Shown here one piece after another: positions 37,483-46,364 of a stretch of DNA of 64,000 nt (position 1 is its first letter; each line of letters begins with the position of its first letter). Location of the stretch: NCBI RefSeq assembly GCF_022809715.1, contig NZ_CP094460.1, positions 1,984,001-2,048,000 on the forward strand, written 5' to 3'. The notes under the pieces were generated by a model. That model had not been told where the DNA came from and ran no database searches. It was given only the letters and a program-made list of their open reading frames with translations. A program made the position numbers and the translations under genes. The DNA is from Burkholderia pyrrocinia. Its GTDB lineage: Bacteria > Pseudomonadota > Gammaproteobacteria > Burkholderiales > Burkholderiaceae.

Positions 37483-37519
37483 AAGCGCCACGGAGTTCGC
37501 TCCGTGGCGCTTTTGTTTT
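37483..37519 (+). terminator. Rho-independent terminator of ispH-hpnH
   Basis: A perfect 13-bp stem (AAGCGCCACGGAG / CTCCGTGGCGCTT) closes on a TTCG tetraloop and is followed by TTGTTTT. It lies 55 nt after the hpnH stop. Confidence 0.95.
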
Positions 37520-37650
37520 GGGCCGCTGGATTGTGCCCGCACCACGTTGCCGCGGCGGCCGCGCAATCGTCGACGTCGCGCGATTGCATCGGCCGCGCCG
37601 GTGCGGCCGGCCCTGTCTCCTCCATCCTCCCCGTGAAACCTGTCGCGGCA

Positions 37651-38139
37651 CTACGCGACCAGCGATTCGGCCGCGTGTGCGCGCATCTTCTCCGCCGCGC
37701 TCGCGACGAGCGCCGGCTGGCCGCTCGTCGCGAACATGCAGACGTGACGCCACAGCTCGGCGAGCCGATGCCGCGTGAGCGTCGCGACGCAGGTGTCGTG
37801 CGCCACCAGCACGCGCTCGAGCACCGCGCACTCGTCGTCGCGCAGCGCCCATGCGCCGCTTTGCGCCGCGCGCGCCACGCCCGCATCGAGCGCACGCTCA
37901 GCGTCGACGCACAGGTCGATGTCCGCGTCCGCGCACACCGCGTCGTCGATCGCCAGGAACACCAGATAGACGCTCGTGCGCAACCGCATCAGCAGCGCCT
38001 CGTTGCCATGCTCGCCGCGCAGCGCGACGAGCGCCATGTGGCATTTCAGCGAGATGTCGCGTGCATGCGCGGGCGGCAGCGGCAGCAGCCACTCGCGGGT
38101 CAGCGGCACGTGGCGACGGTTCTTCCGGCCGGTCTTCAT
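37651..38139 (-). CDS. Hypothetical protein, third gene of an unrecognised operon
   Basis: Protein of 162 aa, predicted helical and cytoplasmic, with no recognised family. The N-terminus is basic (MKTGRKNRRHVPLTREWLLPL); cysteines and histidines recur (LKCHMALVAL, AVCADADIDLCVDAE, DDECAVLERVLVAHDTC, WRHVCMF). No signal peptide or membrane span is present. The start at 38139 overlaps the stop of the upstream gene by 4 nt (ATGA), which fixes it and indicates translational coupling. Its context offers no functional clue. Confidence 0.7.
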   Translation of the reverse strand: MKTGRKNRRHVPLTREWLLPLPPAHARDISLKCHMALVALRGEHGNEALLMRLRTSVYLVFLAIDDAVCADADIDLCVDAERALDAGVARAAQSGAWALRDDECAVLERVLVAHDTCVATLTRHRLAELWRHVCMFATSGQPALVASAAEKMRAHAAESLVA

Positions 38140-38339
38140 GATTCGTGCTCGCCGGCGGCAGCGTCGCTCGCCGCGAAATCCGGCCACGCGGCACGGCAGG
38201 CGATCGTGCCGCGGCCTGCATCGTGGTTGAGCTTCGCACGCCGTCGCGCGGCGCGGCGTTGCGGCGTTGCCCGCCCATCCGGCAACCAACTCGGCGCCGA
38301 CGCGCGCACGACGTCGGCGAATCGGGTCGGGCAAGCCAT
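38136..38339 (-). CDS. Small basic hypothetical protein, second gene of the operon
   Basis: Protein of 67 aa, basic in the middle (DGRATPQRRAARRRAKLNHDAG) and acidic at the end (ASDAAAGEHES). It resembles no family I know. The ATG at 38339 has AGGAG spaced 6 nt upstream, and the stop overlaps the next start, so it is likely translated even though it is short. It lies 14 nt after the exported protein gene. Confidence 0.65.
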   Translation of the reverse strand: MACPTRFADVVRASAPSWLPDGRATPQRRAARRRAKLNHDAGRGTIACRAAWPDFAASDAAAGEHES

Positions 38340-38353
38340 GCGCGTCTCCTGCA

Positions 38354-38731
38354 TCAGAACGTGTTCTCGCCCTTCAGGTAGTACGCGGTCTTCACGAAGA
38401 ACGCCTTGACCGGATGGCCGCCCTGCGCGTCGCGCGCGGCGCGCGCTTCCATCGCAGCCCGCTCCTCGCGCGACCGGTCGGGCGCCGGATTGTGGACACG
38501 TTCGAGTGCACGCTGCATCGCGAGCGGATAGTTCTGGTTGCCGGCCGTCGTCGCGCGATAGCCGGCACGGGTCATCTGCATCAGTTGCGCGTCGGTTTCG
38601 GCGCGCGCCGCCGACCAGCTCAGCCGCGCGGCATTCGACTGCCAGTCGGAGCCGGCCGATTGCGCAAAGCTGACGGCGGGCAGCGCAACGAGTGCGCAGG
38701 AAAGAACAGCAACGGGAACGAGGGATCGCAT
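38354..38731 (-). CDS. Small exported hypothetical protein, first gene of the operon
   Basis: Protein of 125 aa. A signal peptide (MRSLVPVAVLSCALVALPAVSFA, cleavage about residue 23) is followed by a helical, charged mature region with SWSAARAETDAQLMQMTRAGY, YPLAMQRALERVHNPAP and a run of basic and acidic residues (DRSREERAAMEARAARDAQ). It is probably periplasmic. GGAGG spaced 5 nt precedes the ATG. The order and overlaps (14 nt, then -4 nt) make this a three-gene operon. Confidence 0.75.
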   Translation of the reverse strand: MRSLVPVAVLSCALVALPAVSFAQSAGSDWQSNAARLSWSAARAETDAQLMQMTRAGYRATTAGNQNYPLAMQRALERVHNPAPDRSREERAAMEARAARDAQGGHPVKAFFVKTAYYLKGENTF

Positions 38732-39221
38732 GGTGGCCTCCAGATGGTTGTCCCCGCATCGATCGCGATCGTCGATGCGTTGAAACCATCGTATGTCGCG
38801 CCGCATTCCGCTTGAATAGCCGATTTCGCAATTGATATTTTCGGCTTCGCATTCGGCATGCGATCTGCGTCATTCGCGAATCCCGCCGAACCGGAATTTC
38901 CTTATTTCATTCAATTACCTGATTGTATTTTTGCGGGCGATCCGAAACGACGCGCGCACCGCCTTTTCAATTTCCGAAATGATGTGTTGCCTGTGCCACC
39001 CCGGCCAGCGCACGTGCCGGCGCGGCTTCCCGCGTGATATCGCGCATGCGGATACCACAAGCCCGGTTTCATCGGATCAAACGATTCTTCTGATACAGGA
39101 CAAATCATCGGCTTCGGATTGCCGGATCGCGACACGACGCATACGGCAAGGACGCGCGATAATCATGCATCGGCCGTTTCGCACGGCGCCTCATGCATTC
39201 CCTTTTTTATCGAGTCCTTCC
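38732..39221. other. Intergenic A/T-rich region
   Basis: About 490 bp without a supported gene. The stretch 38816-38960 is distinctly A/T-rich (for example TTGATATTTTCGG and ATTACCTGATTG), which fits a promoter region for the unrecognised operon or an H-NS-type target. Nothing else is seen. Confidence 0.5.
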
Positions 39222-39575
39222 ATGGCTGCCCTCGACACCACCGCCATCGACAGTTGGCACGCGCACGTCTATTTCGATGCGGCCAGCCGCGACGCGGCCT
39301 GGGCGTTTCGCCAGGTCGTCGACGAACGGCTCGGCGCGGTCATCGAACTCGGCCGCTTTCACGAACGCCTCGTCGGCCCGCATCCGGCCTGGTCGTACCA
39401 GATCGCGTTCGACGCCGCGCGATTCGACGACATCGTGCCGTGGCTCGTGCTGAACCACGGCGCGCTCGATATCTTCCTGCATCCGAATACCGGCGACGAC
39501 CTGCGCGACCATCGCGATTGCGCGGTGTGGATCGGCAAATCGTATGTGCTGAATCTCGACGCGCTGGCCGGATAA
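39222..39575 (+). CDS. DOPA 4,5-dioxygenase family protein
   Basis: Protein of 117 aa of the DOPA 4,5-dioxygenase-like family. Metal-binding motifs are visible: SWHAHVYFD (two His), VGPHPAWSYQIAF, and HGALDIFLHPNTGDDLRDH. Plant and fungal members cleave DOPA; bacterial members are mostly uncharacterised. The ATG at 39222 aligns with the usual N-terminus (TAIDSWHAHVYF). A start further upstream (39165) is possible but not supported by a ribosome binding site. Confidence 0.88.
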   Translation: MAALDTTAIDSWHAHVYFDAASRDAAWAFRQVVDERLGAVIELGRFHERLVGPHPAWSYQIAFDAARFDDIVPWLVLNHGALDIFLHPNTGDDLRDHRDCAVWIGKSYVLNLDALAG

Positions 39576-39694
39576 GGTCTGGCGCGCGGCCGCCTTCAAC
39601 CAGGGCCGCATCCACGTTTCGGGCCGACGTGAAACGTCTCGCGGCGTCGCGCCAATACAGTGGGTTCCGTTATCGACACTTCAGGGAACCCGCC

Positions 39695-40126
39695 ATGACA
39701 TACACCGACGCCGATGCCCGGCGCATCCATGAATGCTGGCATGCCGCCGTTGTCGCTCGCGACCTCGATGCATTGATTTCGCTGTACGCGGACGACGCGG
39801 TGCTCGAAACGCCGCTCGTCGTCGTTGCGCTGCCCGACCACGGCTCGGGCGTGCTGCACGGCAAGGCCGCGATCGGCGAGTTCTTCGCGGCCGGCCTGCG
39901 CAATCCGGGCAACCGGCTCGGACGCTGGTACCGGACCGGGTTGTTCTTCTCGAACGGCCGCCAGCTCACATGGGAATATCCGCGCGAAACGCCGGAAGGC
40001 GACCAGGTCGATCTCGTCGAGGTGATGGATCTGCACGACGGGCTGATCGCGCATCATCGCGTGTACTGGGGATGGGTCGGCTTTCTCGCGCTGCAAGCCG
40101 CGACGCCGGCGCCCGACCGCGCATGA
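39695..40126 (+). CDS. SnoaL-like (NTF2-fold) protein
   Basis: Protein of 143 aa with an NTF2-like fold: an N-terminal helix ARRIHECWHAAVVARDLDALISLYADDAVLE, the HGKAAIGEFFAAGL segment, and strands LTWEYPRE, DLVEVMDLHDGLIAHHRVYWG. This fold serves isomerases, hydrolases and small-molecule binding proteins, so no reaction can be given. AGGGAA spaced 8 nt precedes the ATG. It follows the DOPA dioxygenase-like gene by about 120 nt. Confidence 0.85.
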   Translation: MTYTDADARRIHECWHAAVVARDLDALISLYADDAVLETPLVVVALPDHGSGVLHGKAAIGEFFAAGLRNPGNRLGRWYRTGLFFSNGRQLTWEYPRETPEGDQVDLVEVMDLHDGLIAHHRVYWGWVGFLALQAATPAPDRA

Positions 40127-40232
40127 CGGCCGCCGGCGAGCGGGCCGCGCCCATGCAAACCGCCGCGCGCCGATAGCGCATTCCCCGGACGCGCCCGTGG
40201 CGCGTCGTCACAGGGTCAACACCGCATTGCGC

Positions 40233-40853
40233 TCACGCGACATACATCGCGACACTGACGAACTGGCACAGGCTGCCGGCCAGCACGAACAGGTGCCAGA
40301 TACCGTGCCCGTGGCGAATACGCTCGTCGTTGATGAAGAAGTAGATGCCCGCGCTGTAGATCACGCCGCCGGCCACGAGCCATGCGGTGCCCACCGGCGG
40401 CAGCGCATGGATCAGCGGGCGCACCGCGACGAGCGCGAGCCAGCCCATCAGCACGTACAGGATCATCGACAGCATGCGCGTGCGCCGCCCGAGCGTCAGT
40501 TCCTGCACGATGCCCAGCACGGCGAGCCCCCAGCTCACGCCGAACAGCGACCAGCCCCACGGGCCGCGCAACGTGACCAGCGTGAACGGCGTGTAGCTGC
40601 CGGCGATCAGCAGGTAGATCGCCGAATGGTCGCATTTCTGCAGGATCGCTTTCAGGCGCGGGTTGCGCACGCTGTGGTACGCCGTCGAGATCGCGTAGAG
40701 CAGGATCAGCATCGCGCCGTACACGCTGAAGCTCACCACCTTGTACGGGTCGCCTTCGAGCGCGCCCATCGTCACGAGCGCCACGAGGCCGGCCACCGAC
40801 AGCACCGCGCCGACGAGATGGGAAATGCTGTTGAAACGCTCACCGACATGCAC
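40233..40853 (-). CDS. Hemolysin III family (PAQR-like) membrane protein
   Basis: Seven-span inner-membrane protein of 206 aa of the hemolysin III/YqfA family. Conserved pieces include ERFNSISHLVGA at the N-terminus, YHSVRNPRLKAILQKCDHSAIYLLIAGSYTPF and the C-terminal FFINDERIRHGHGIWHLFVLAGS; the Ser, Asp and His residues in these are the metal site of the superfamily. The start is GTG at 40853, with AGGAG about 8 nt upstream. Function in non-pathogens is unknown despite the name. Confidence 0.92.
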   Translation of the reverse strand: MHVGERFNSISHLVGAVLSVAGLVALVTMGALEGDPYKVVSFSVYGAMLILLYAISTAYHSVRNPRLKAILQKCDHSAIYLLIAGSYTPFTLVTLRGPWGWSLFGVSWGLAVLGIVQELTLGRRTRMLSMILYVLMGWLALVAVRPLIHALPPVGTAWLVAGGVIYSAGIYFFINDERIRHGHGIWHLFVLAGSLCQFVSVAMYVA

Positions 40854-40982
40854 GACGTGTTCTCCTGCGGATCCACCGGGGAAAAATGAGTTCTATGATA
40901 CCGGCCACCGGACCTTGCCGTGCTGCGCGCCGGCAAACGACGCGGCGATACCCGCGACAGGCGCACCGCCCACCCCGCCAAA

Positions 40983-41014
40983 GAAAAAGCGCCGCGAAAT
41001 CCATCGCGGCGCTT
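40983..41014 (-). terminator. Rho-independent terminator of the ybdD-cstA operon
   Basis: AAGCGCCGCGA and TCGCGGCGCTT form a perfect 11-bp stem with a 6-nt loop; on the minus strand it is followed by TTTTCTTT. It lies about 35 nt past the ybdD stop. Confidence 0.92.
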
Positions 41015-41049
41015 CCTTGTAAATCACCGAACCGTTTCACCGGCCCGGT

Positions 41050-41256
41050 TCAGCAGCACTTCCCTGCTCCCGACCCGTACCGCGCATTCTGACGCTCGCG
41101 GAAAAATTCCTCGTACGTCATCGGCTCGCGGTCCGGATGGGTTTCACGCATGTGCGCGACGTAGGTGTCGTAGTCGGGCAGGCCGACCATCAGCCGCAAC
41201 GCCTGCCCGAGGTAACGCCCCGCACTGCGCAGGTCGCTGCCAAGATCGCTGAACAT
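41050..41256 (-). CDS. ybdD: YbdD/YjiX-type small protein
   Basis: Protein of 68 aa of the YbdD/YjiX family, which always accompanies CstA-type transporters. The hallmark [19 protein letters not shown] is followed by [16 protein letters not shown] and a C-terminal KCC. In E. coli the paired YjiX or YbdD is needed for pyruvate import by its transporter. GGGAGG about 6 nt before the ATG gives strong initiation. It follows cstA by 12 nt. Confidence 0.93.
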   Translation of the reverse strand: MFSDLGSDLRSAGRYLGQALRLMVGLPDYDTYVAHMRETHPDREPMTYEEFFRERQNARYGSGAGKCC

Positions 41257-41268
41257 CGCGGCCTCCCC

Positions 41269-43347
41269 TTAACGTCCGCTGCCGAGCGCCTGCGCGGCCG
41301 GCATCGCTTCGTACGGCGTCTCGCGCACGGTCGGCTTCGACTCGCGGCGCGCGCGCAGCACGGCGATCGCGCCGTACACCGCGATGCTGATGACGACGAA
41401 GATGAACAGCCCGGCCAGCGCCGCATCGATGTAGTCGTTGAAGATGATCCGCTTCATCTGCGCGATCGACTTGGCCGGCGCGAGCACCTTGCCTTCGTCC
41501 ACCGCGGCCTGCAGCTTCGCGGCGTGCGCGAGGAAGCTGACCTTCGGGTTCGCATCGAAAATCTTCTGCCAGCCGGCCGTCAGCGTGCAGATCAGCAGCC
41601 ATGCGGTCGGCACGATCGTCACCCATGCATAGCGCTCGCGCTTCATCTTGAACAGCACGACGGTGCCGAGCACCAGCGCGATCGCGGCGAGCATCTGGTT
41701 CGAGATGCCGAACAGTGGCCACAGCGTGTTGATGCCGCCGAGCGGATCGACCACGCCCTGGTACAGGAAGTAGCCCCACGCAGCCACGCACAGCCCGGTG
41801 GCGACCAGGTTCGCGGGCAGCGACTCGGTGCGCTTGAGCGCCGGGTGGAACGTGCCGAGCAGATCCTGCAGCATGAAGCGGCCCGCGCGCGTGCCGGCGT
41901 CGACGGCCGTCAGGATGAACAGCGCCTCGAACAGGATCGCGAAGTGATACCAGAACGCCATCATCGCTTCGCCGCCGATCACCTGGTGCAGGATGTGCGC
42001 CATGCCGACGGCCAGCGTCGGCGCGCCGCCCGCGCGCGCGATGATCGTCGTTTCGCCGACGGCCTTCGCGGTCTGCGTGAGCATGTCGGGCGTCAGCACG
42101 AAGCCCCACTGCGTGACGGTGTTCGCGACGGCTTCCGGCGTCGAGCCGAGCACGGCGGCCGGCGCGTTCATCGCGAAGTAGATGCCCGGCTCGATCACGC
42201 ACGCGGCGACCAGCGCCATGATCGCGACGAACGATTCCATCAGCATCGCGCCGTAACCGATGAAGCGCGCGTTGGTTTCGTTGTCGATCAGCTTCGGCGT
42301 CGTGCCCGACGAGATCAGCGCGTGGAAGCCCGACACCGCGCCGCATGCGATCGTGATGAACAGGAACGGGAACAGGTTGCCCGACCATACCGGGCCCGTG
42401 CCGTCGACGAACTTCGTCAGCGCGGGCATCTTCAGTTCCGGCGCGACGACCAGGATGCCGATCGCGAGGCCGAGGATCGTGCCGATCTTCAGGAACGTCG
42501 ACAGGTAGTCGCGCGGCGCGAGCAGCAGCCACACCGGCAGCACCGATGCGACGAAGCCATAGCCGATCAGGATCCACGTGAGCTGCGTGCCGCTGAACGT
42601 GAACCATGCGGCGAGCGCGGGCGAATCGTGCACGGTCTGGCCGAACGCGATCGACGCCATCAGCAGCACGAAGCCGATGATCGACACTTCGCCGATGCGG
42701 CCCGGACGGATGTAGCGCGTATAGACGCCCATGAACAGCGCGATCGGAATCGTCGCGGCGACGGTGAACGTGCCCCACGGCGAATTGGTCAGCGCCTTCA
42801 CGACGATCAGCGCGAGCACCGCGAGGATGATCACCATGATCAGGAACGCGCCGAACAGCGCGATCACGCCGGGCACCGTGCCGAGCTCCATCTTGACGAG
42901 ATCGCCGAGCGAGCGGCCGTCGCGGCGCGTCGAGATGAACAGCACGATGAAGTCCTGCACCGCGCCGGCGAACACGACGCCGGCCAGGATCCACAGCATG
43001 CCGGGCGTGTAGCCCATCTGCGCGGCGAGCACGGGCCCGACGAGCGGCCCCGCGCCGGCGATCGCGGCGAAGTGATGGCCGAACAGCACGTACTTGTTGG
43101 TCGGCACGTAGTCGAGGCCGTCGTTGTACTTGACTGCCGGCGTCATCCGCAGCCCGTCGAGCTGCATGACCTTGCTGGCGATGAAACGGCTGTAGAAGCG
43201 ATACGCGATCAGATACACGCAGACAGCGGCGATCACGATCCAGAGGGCACTGACGCGCTCGCCGTGCGCGAGTGCGATCGTTCCGAACGAGAACGCGCCG
43301 AGCAGCGCGACCGCGATCCAGAGCAGGGTACTGGAAGCCCGATTCAT
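41269..43347 (-). CDS. cstA: Carbon starvation protein CstA
   Basis: Inner-membrane transporter of 692 aa with about 16 hydrophobic segments. Signature stretches are DGLDYVPTNKYVLFGHHFAAIAGAGPLVGPVLAAQMGY near the N-terminus and GTTPKLIDNETNARFIGYG in the middle. CstA-type proteins import pyruvate (and were first linked to peptides) under carbon starvation. The ATG at 43347 has AGGAG spaced 5 nt upstream; the frame runs on to 43401 without similarity. It forms an operon with ybdD. Palindromic boxes in the upstream region may regulate it. Confidence 0.95.
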   Translation of the reverse strand: MNRASSTLLWIAVALLGAFSFGTIALAHGERVSALWIVIAAVCVYLIAYRFYSRFIASKVMQLDGLRMTPAVKYNDGLDYVPTNKYVLFGHHFAAIAGAGPLVGPVLAAQMGYTPGMLWILAGVVFAGAVQDFIVLFISTRRDGRSLGDLVKMELGTVPGVIALFGAFLIMVIILAVLALIVVKALTNSPWGTFTVAATIPIALFMGVYTRYIRPGRIGEVSIIGFVLLMASIAFGQTVHDSPALAAWFTFSGTQLTWILIGYGFVASVLPVWLLLAPRDYLSTFLKIGTILGLAIGILVVAPELKMPALTKFVDGTGPVWSGNLFPFLFITIACGAVSGFHALISSGTTPKLIDNETNARFIGYGAMLMESFVAIMALVAACVIEPGIYFAMNAPAAVLGSTPEAVANTVTQWGFVLTPDMLTQTAKAVGETTIIARAGGAPTLAVGMAHILHQVIGGEAMMAFWYHFAILFEALFILTAVDAGTRAGRFMLQDLLGTFHPALKRTESLPANLVATGLCVAAWGYFLYQGVVDPLGGINTLWPLFGISNQMLAAIALVLGTVVLFKMKRERYAWVTIVPTAWLLICTLTAGWQKIFDANPKVSFLAHAAKLQAAVDEGKVLAPAKSIAQMKRIIFNDYIDAALAGLFIFVVISIAVYGAIAVLRARRESKPTVRETPYEAMPAAQALGSGR

Positions 43348-43496
43348 GGCGTCTCCTGGTCTCCAATGTGGTTTTGATGGCATGCGGCGAAGTGGCCGCA
43401 CACGCGTGACGTCGATGCGTCGTGCCGCGGTCTTGCAAAGGCCGCGGCAATGGGCCGTAGTATTCCGTGCGACGGGGGCGGCTTACAAGCGGATAA

Positions 43497-43528
43497 CTAC
43501 GTATGCGGGGCTACGTAGAATTACGTAG
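43497..43528. promoter_or_regulatory. Cluster of three TACGTA-type boxes
   Basis: CTACGTA (43497-43503), CTACGTAG (43511-43518) and TTACGTAG (43521-43528) lie within 32 bp. CTACGTAG is a perfect palindrome. The cluster is 150 bp upstream of cstA and 89 bp upstream of the divergent DapF-like gene. The binding factor is unknown. Confidence 0.55.
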
Positions 43529-43616
43529 AGCGTGCCGCATATACCTTATCCGGTCGCGATTGATCGCGCCCGGCAAGCCACGTACAGTGTTCGCCTGCCT
43601 CGATTCCGGAACCGCC

Positions 43617-44447
43617 ATGCCGATCCGATTTCAGAAGATGAACGCGAATGGCGACGACTTCGTCATCGTCGACCTGCGCGGCGATGATCGGGAATACACA
43701 CAGGCGATCGACCGCGACCTCGTACGGCGCATGGGTGACCGGCATCGCGGCATCGGCTTCAACCAGCTCGCGGTGCTATCCGACTGCGACGACGCGGCCG
43801 CCCGCGTCGCGTTCTGGAACCCCGACGGCTCGGCGCTCGATACCTGCGGCAGCGCGACGCGCGGCGTCGCGTGGAAGCTGATGCGGGAAACCGGCGCGGC
43901 GTCGGTCGTGCTGCGCACCAACCGCGGGCGCCTGCTCTGTTCGCACGATGCGCACGGGCTGATCACGGTCGAGATGGGCACGCCGCGCGTCGGCTGGCGG
44001 GACGTGCCCGTCGCCGAAGCCGTCGACACGCTCGCCCTTCCGCTGCCCGGCGCACCGGCCGCGTGCAACATGGGCAATCCGCACTGCACGTTCTTCGTCG
44101 ACGATCTCGATGCGATCGATATCGAAACGCTCGGCCCGGCAATCGAAACGCATCCGCTGTTTCCGCTGAAAACCAACGTGCATTTCGTTCAGGTCGTCAG
44201 CCGCACGCATATCCGCCTGCGCATCTGGGAGCGCGGCGGCGGCGTGCCGCTCGGTTCGGGCTCGTGTTCGTGCGGCGCGGTGGTCAACGGCATCCGGCGC
44301 GGGCTGCTCGACCCTACGGTGCGGGTGGAATGCGACGGCGGCGACGTCGCCGTTCAATGGGACGGCACCGGCAGCGTGTTCCTGAGCGGGCCGGTCGCGT
44401 TCGGTTTCGACGGGGTGTGGGTGGACGGGAAGATGCCGGCAAGCTGA
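43617..44447 (+). CDS. DapF-like protein with altered active site
   Basis: Protein of 276 aa with the two-domain fold of diaminopimelate epimerase. The first half has MNANGDDFVIVDLR and FWNPDGSALDTCGSATRG, which keeps the first catalytic cysteine (Cys77). In the second half, DapF has the stretch GETxACGxGACAA; here it is GGGVPLGSGSCSCGAV. By simple alignment the second catalytic Cys becomes Ser214 and the preceding substrate-binding Glu becomes Val, although two nearby Cys (217, 219) exist. So it may not be a diaminopimelate epimerase; a related amino acid racemase or an inactive paralogue is possible. ATG 43617 aligns with the family. No lysine biosynthesis genes are near. Confidence 0.8.
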   Translation: MPIRFQKMNANGDDFVIVDLRGDDREYTQAIDRDLVRRMGDRHRGIGFNQLAVLSDCDDAAARVAFWNPDGSALDTCGSATRGVAWKLMRETGAASVVLRTNRGRLLCSHDAHGLITVEMGTPRVGWRDVPVAEAVDTLALPLPGAPAACNMGNPHCTFFVDDLDAIDIETLGPAIETHPLFPLKTNVHFVQVVSRTHIRLRIWERGGGVPLGSGSCSCGAVVNGIRRGLLDPTVRVECDGGDVAVQWDGTGSVFLSGPVAFGFDGVWVDGKMPAS

Positions 44448-44655
44448 TCGCCGGCGTTCGTGCTGCGGCGTGAATCGCGATACCGATTCGCGCCGGATGC
44501 ACTGCGGCAACGCAGCCGCGTCGTCATCGATCGTCGACGCAATCCGTTCGCCGCCATGATATAGCGTCCGGCCTCCGACGATCGCGCCGACGCGCGGGAG
44601 CAGCCATCGCCCGCGGTCGGACTGCCCCGGCGCAGCGCGCGCCGGGCTGCATCGA

Positions 44656-45096
44656 TCAGTGCTTGTCGTCGATCTTCTTCGGCTTCGGCGGCGACGGCAC
44701 CTTCGTGTACTGGAACGCCGGCGTCGCCTTCAGCGCATCCTTCGTCGCGCCCGGCAGGTAGATGTTGCCGTTGCGCACGTCGAGCGACGCGATCGGCACC
44801 GCGACGTCATGCGCGGCCACGCCGAGGAAACCGCCGGCCGACACGATCGCCGCCGACACCGAGCCGTCCGGCGCGACGATCAGGTCGCGCACGGTGCCGA
44901 CCTTCTGGTTCGCGTCGTTGTAGACGGCCTTGCCGAGCACGCTCTTCTTCACGCTCCAGCCTTCGAGCAGCGCCTGCGATTGCTCGACGGTGACGCTGAG
45001 CGGCTGTGTGCCGGCGATCTGCGCGTGTGCGCTGACGCTCGATGCGAGGATGGTTGCTGCGATGAGGGTTTTGTAGAACGCCATGCTTTTATGCAC
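44656..45096 (-). CDS. Exported PRC-barrel domain protein
   Basis: Protein of 146 aa. A signal peptide (about 1-26, ending SAHA) precedes a PRC-barrel (about 45-105) with GWSVKKSVLGKAVYNDANQKVGTVRDLIVAPDGSV, then a Lys/Pro-rich tail (PSPPKPKKIDDKH). PRC-barrels bind other proteins or RNA; exported forms are common in Burkholderiales and of unknown role. Two starts (ATG 45096 and ATG 45084) are possible; the second begins the hydrophobic core directly. Confidence 0.85.
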   Translation of the reverse strand: MHKSMAFYKTLIAATILASSVSAHAQIAGTQPLSVTVEQSQALLEGWSVKKSVLGKAVYNDANQKVGTVRDLIVAPDGSVSAAIVSAGGFLGVAAHDVAVPIASLDVRNGNIYLPGATKDALKATPAFQYTKVPSPPKPKKIDDKH

Positions 45097-45233
45097 TCCG
45101 GTGAATTGTTGTCGATATCCGCGGCCGGCCTAGCCGCCTGCGTGCGCGACACATCGCACCGGCCCATGTTAGCGCCACTCGCGAGATGCTGCATCGAACG
45201 CGATGACGCAGCACTCATGTCGGCGCCGCCCCA

Positions 45234-46364
45234 TCACGCATTCCGCGAATACACCCTGCGATGCCGCACCGCCTCCGCCAGCACGTCGAGCACCGGCTCC
45301 GTCTGCGTCCAGCTCAAGCACGCATCGGTGATCGACACGCCGTACTGCAACGGCACGCCCGGCTTCAGATCCTGCCGTCCGGCCTCGAGATGGCTCTCGA
45401 CCATCACGCCGACGATCCGGTGCTCGCCCTGCGACAGTTGCCGCGCGAGATCCTGCGCGACGTCGATCTGCCGCTCGTGCGACTTGTTCGAGTTCGCGTG
45501 CGAGCAGTCGACCATCACCTGCTCGCGCAGCCCGGCCTTGCGCAGCACCGCGCAGCATTCCTCGACATGCGCGGCATCGTAGTTCGGGCCGCTCTTGCCG
45601 CCACGCAGGATCACGTGCGCGTCGTCGTTGCCGCGCGTCTCGAAGATCGCGGCCATCCCCATCTTCGTCATCCCCATGAACGCATGGCTCGCGGCCGCGG
45701 CGACGATCGCGTCCGACGCGACCTGCACGCCGCCGTCGGTGCCGTTCTTGAAGCCGATCGGGCAGCTCAGCCCCGATGCGAGCTGGCGATGGCTCTGGCT
45801 CTCGGTCGTGCGCGCGCCGATCGCGCCCCACGCGATCAGGTCGGCGATGTACTGCGGGCTCAGCAGGTCGAGAAATTCGGTCGCGGCCGGCAGGCCGAGC
45901 GCGTTGACGTCGAGCAGCAGTTGCCGCGCGGCGCGCAGCCCTTCGTTGATGCGGAAGCTGCCGTCGAGGCGCGGATCGTTGATGTAGCCCTTCCAGCCGA
46001 CCGTCGTGCGCGGTTTCTCGAAGTAGACGCGCATCGTGATCAGCAGGTCGTCCTTCAGCGCATCGGCGGCAACTTTCAGACGGCGCGCATAGTCGAGCGC
46101 CTGGTCGTGATCGTGGATCGAGCACGGGCCGACGACGAGCAGCAGCCGGTCGTCGCGGCCGTGCAGGATGTCGCCGATCGCGCGGCGCGTATCCTCGACG
46201 AGCGTCTGCGTGGCGGCCGGCACCGGCAACTCGTCGAGCAGCAGCGCCGGCGAAATCAGCGGACGCACGGCGCCGATGCGGACGTCGTCGATGCGCGTGG
46301 TGTCCTGCGTCGCGTCGGCGCTGCCTACCTCGCGATCGTGGGAAGGATTGTCGAGGTTCTGCAT
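45234..46364 (-). CDS. aroG: 3-deoxy-7-phosphoheptulonate synthase (DAHP synthase, class I)
   Basis: First enzyme of the shikimate pathway, 376 aa, joining phosphoenolpyruvate and erythrose 4-phosphate. Class I motifs are present: LLVVGPCSIHDHDQALDYARRL, MRVYFEKPRTTVGWKGYINDP, GARTTESQSHRQLASGLSCPIGFKNGTDG, HVILRGGKSGPNYDA and DCSHANSNK. It resembles the AroG/AroF/AroH group. About 20 extra residues (NPSHDREVGSADATQDTTRI) precede the usual start. CATAAT about 45 nt upstream is a possible -10. Which aromatic amino acid inhibits it cannot be read. Confidence 0.95.
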   Translation of the reverse strand: MQNLDNPSHDREVGSADATQDTTRIDDVRIGAVRPLISPALLLDELPVPAATQTLVEDTRRAIGDILHGRDDRLLLVVGPCSIHDHDQALDYARRLKVAADALKDDLLITMRVYFEKPRTTVGWKGYINDPRLDGSFRINEGLRAARQLLLDVNALGLPAATEFLDLLSPQYIADLIAWGAIGARTTESQSHRQLASGLSCPIGFKNGTDGGVQVASDAIVAAAASHAFMGMTKMGMAAIFETRGNDDAHVILRGGKSGPNYDAAHVEECCAVLRKAGLREQVMVDCSHANSNKSHERQIDVAQDLARQLSQGEHRIVGVMVESHLEAGRQDLKPGVPLQYGVSITDACLSWTQTEPVLDVLAEAVRHRRVYSRNA

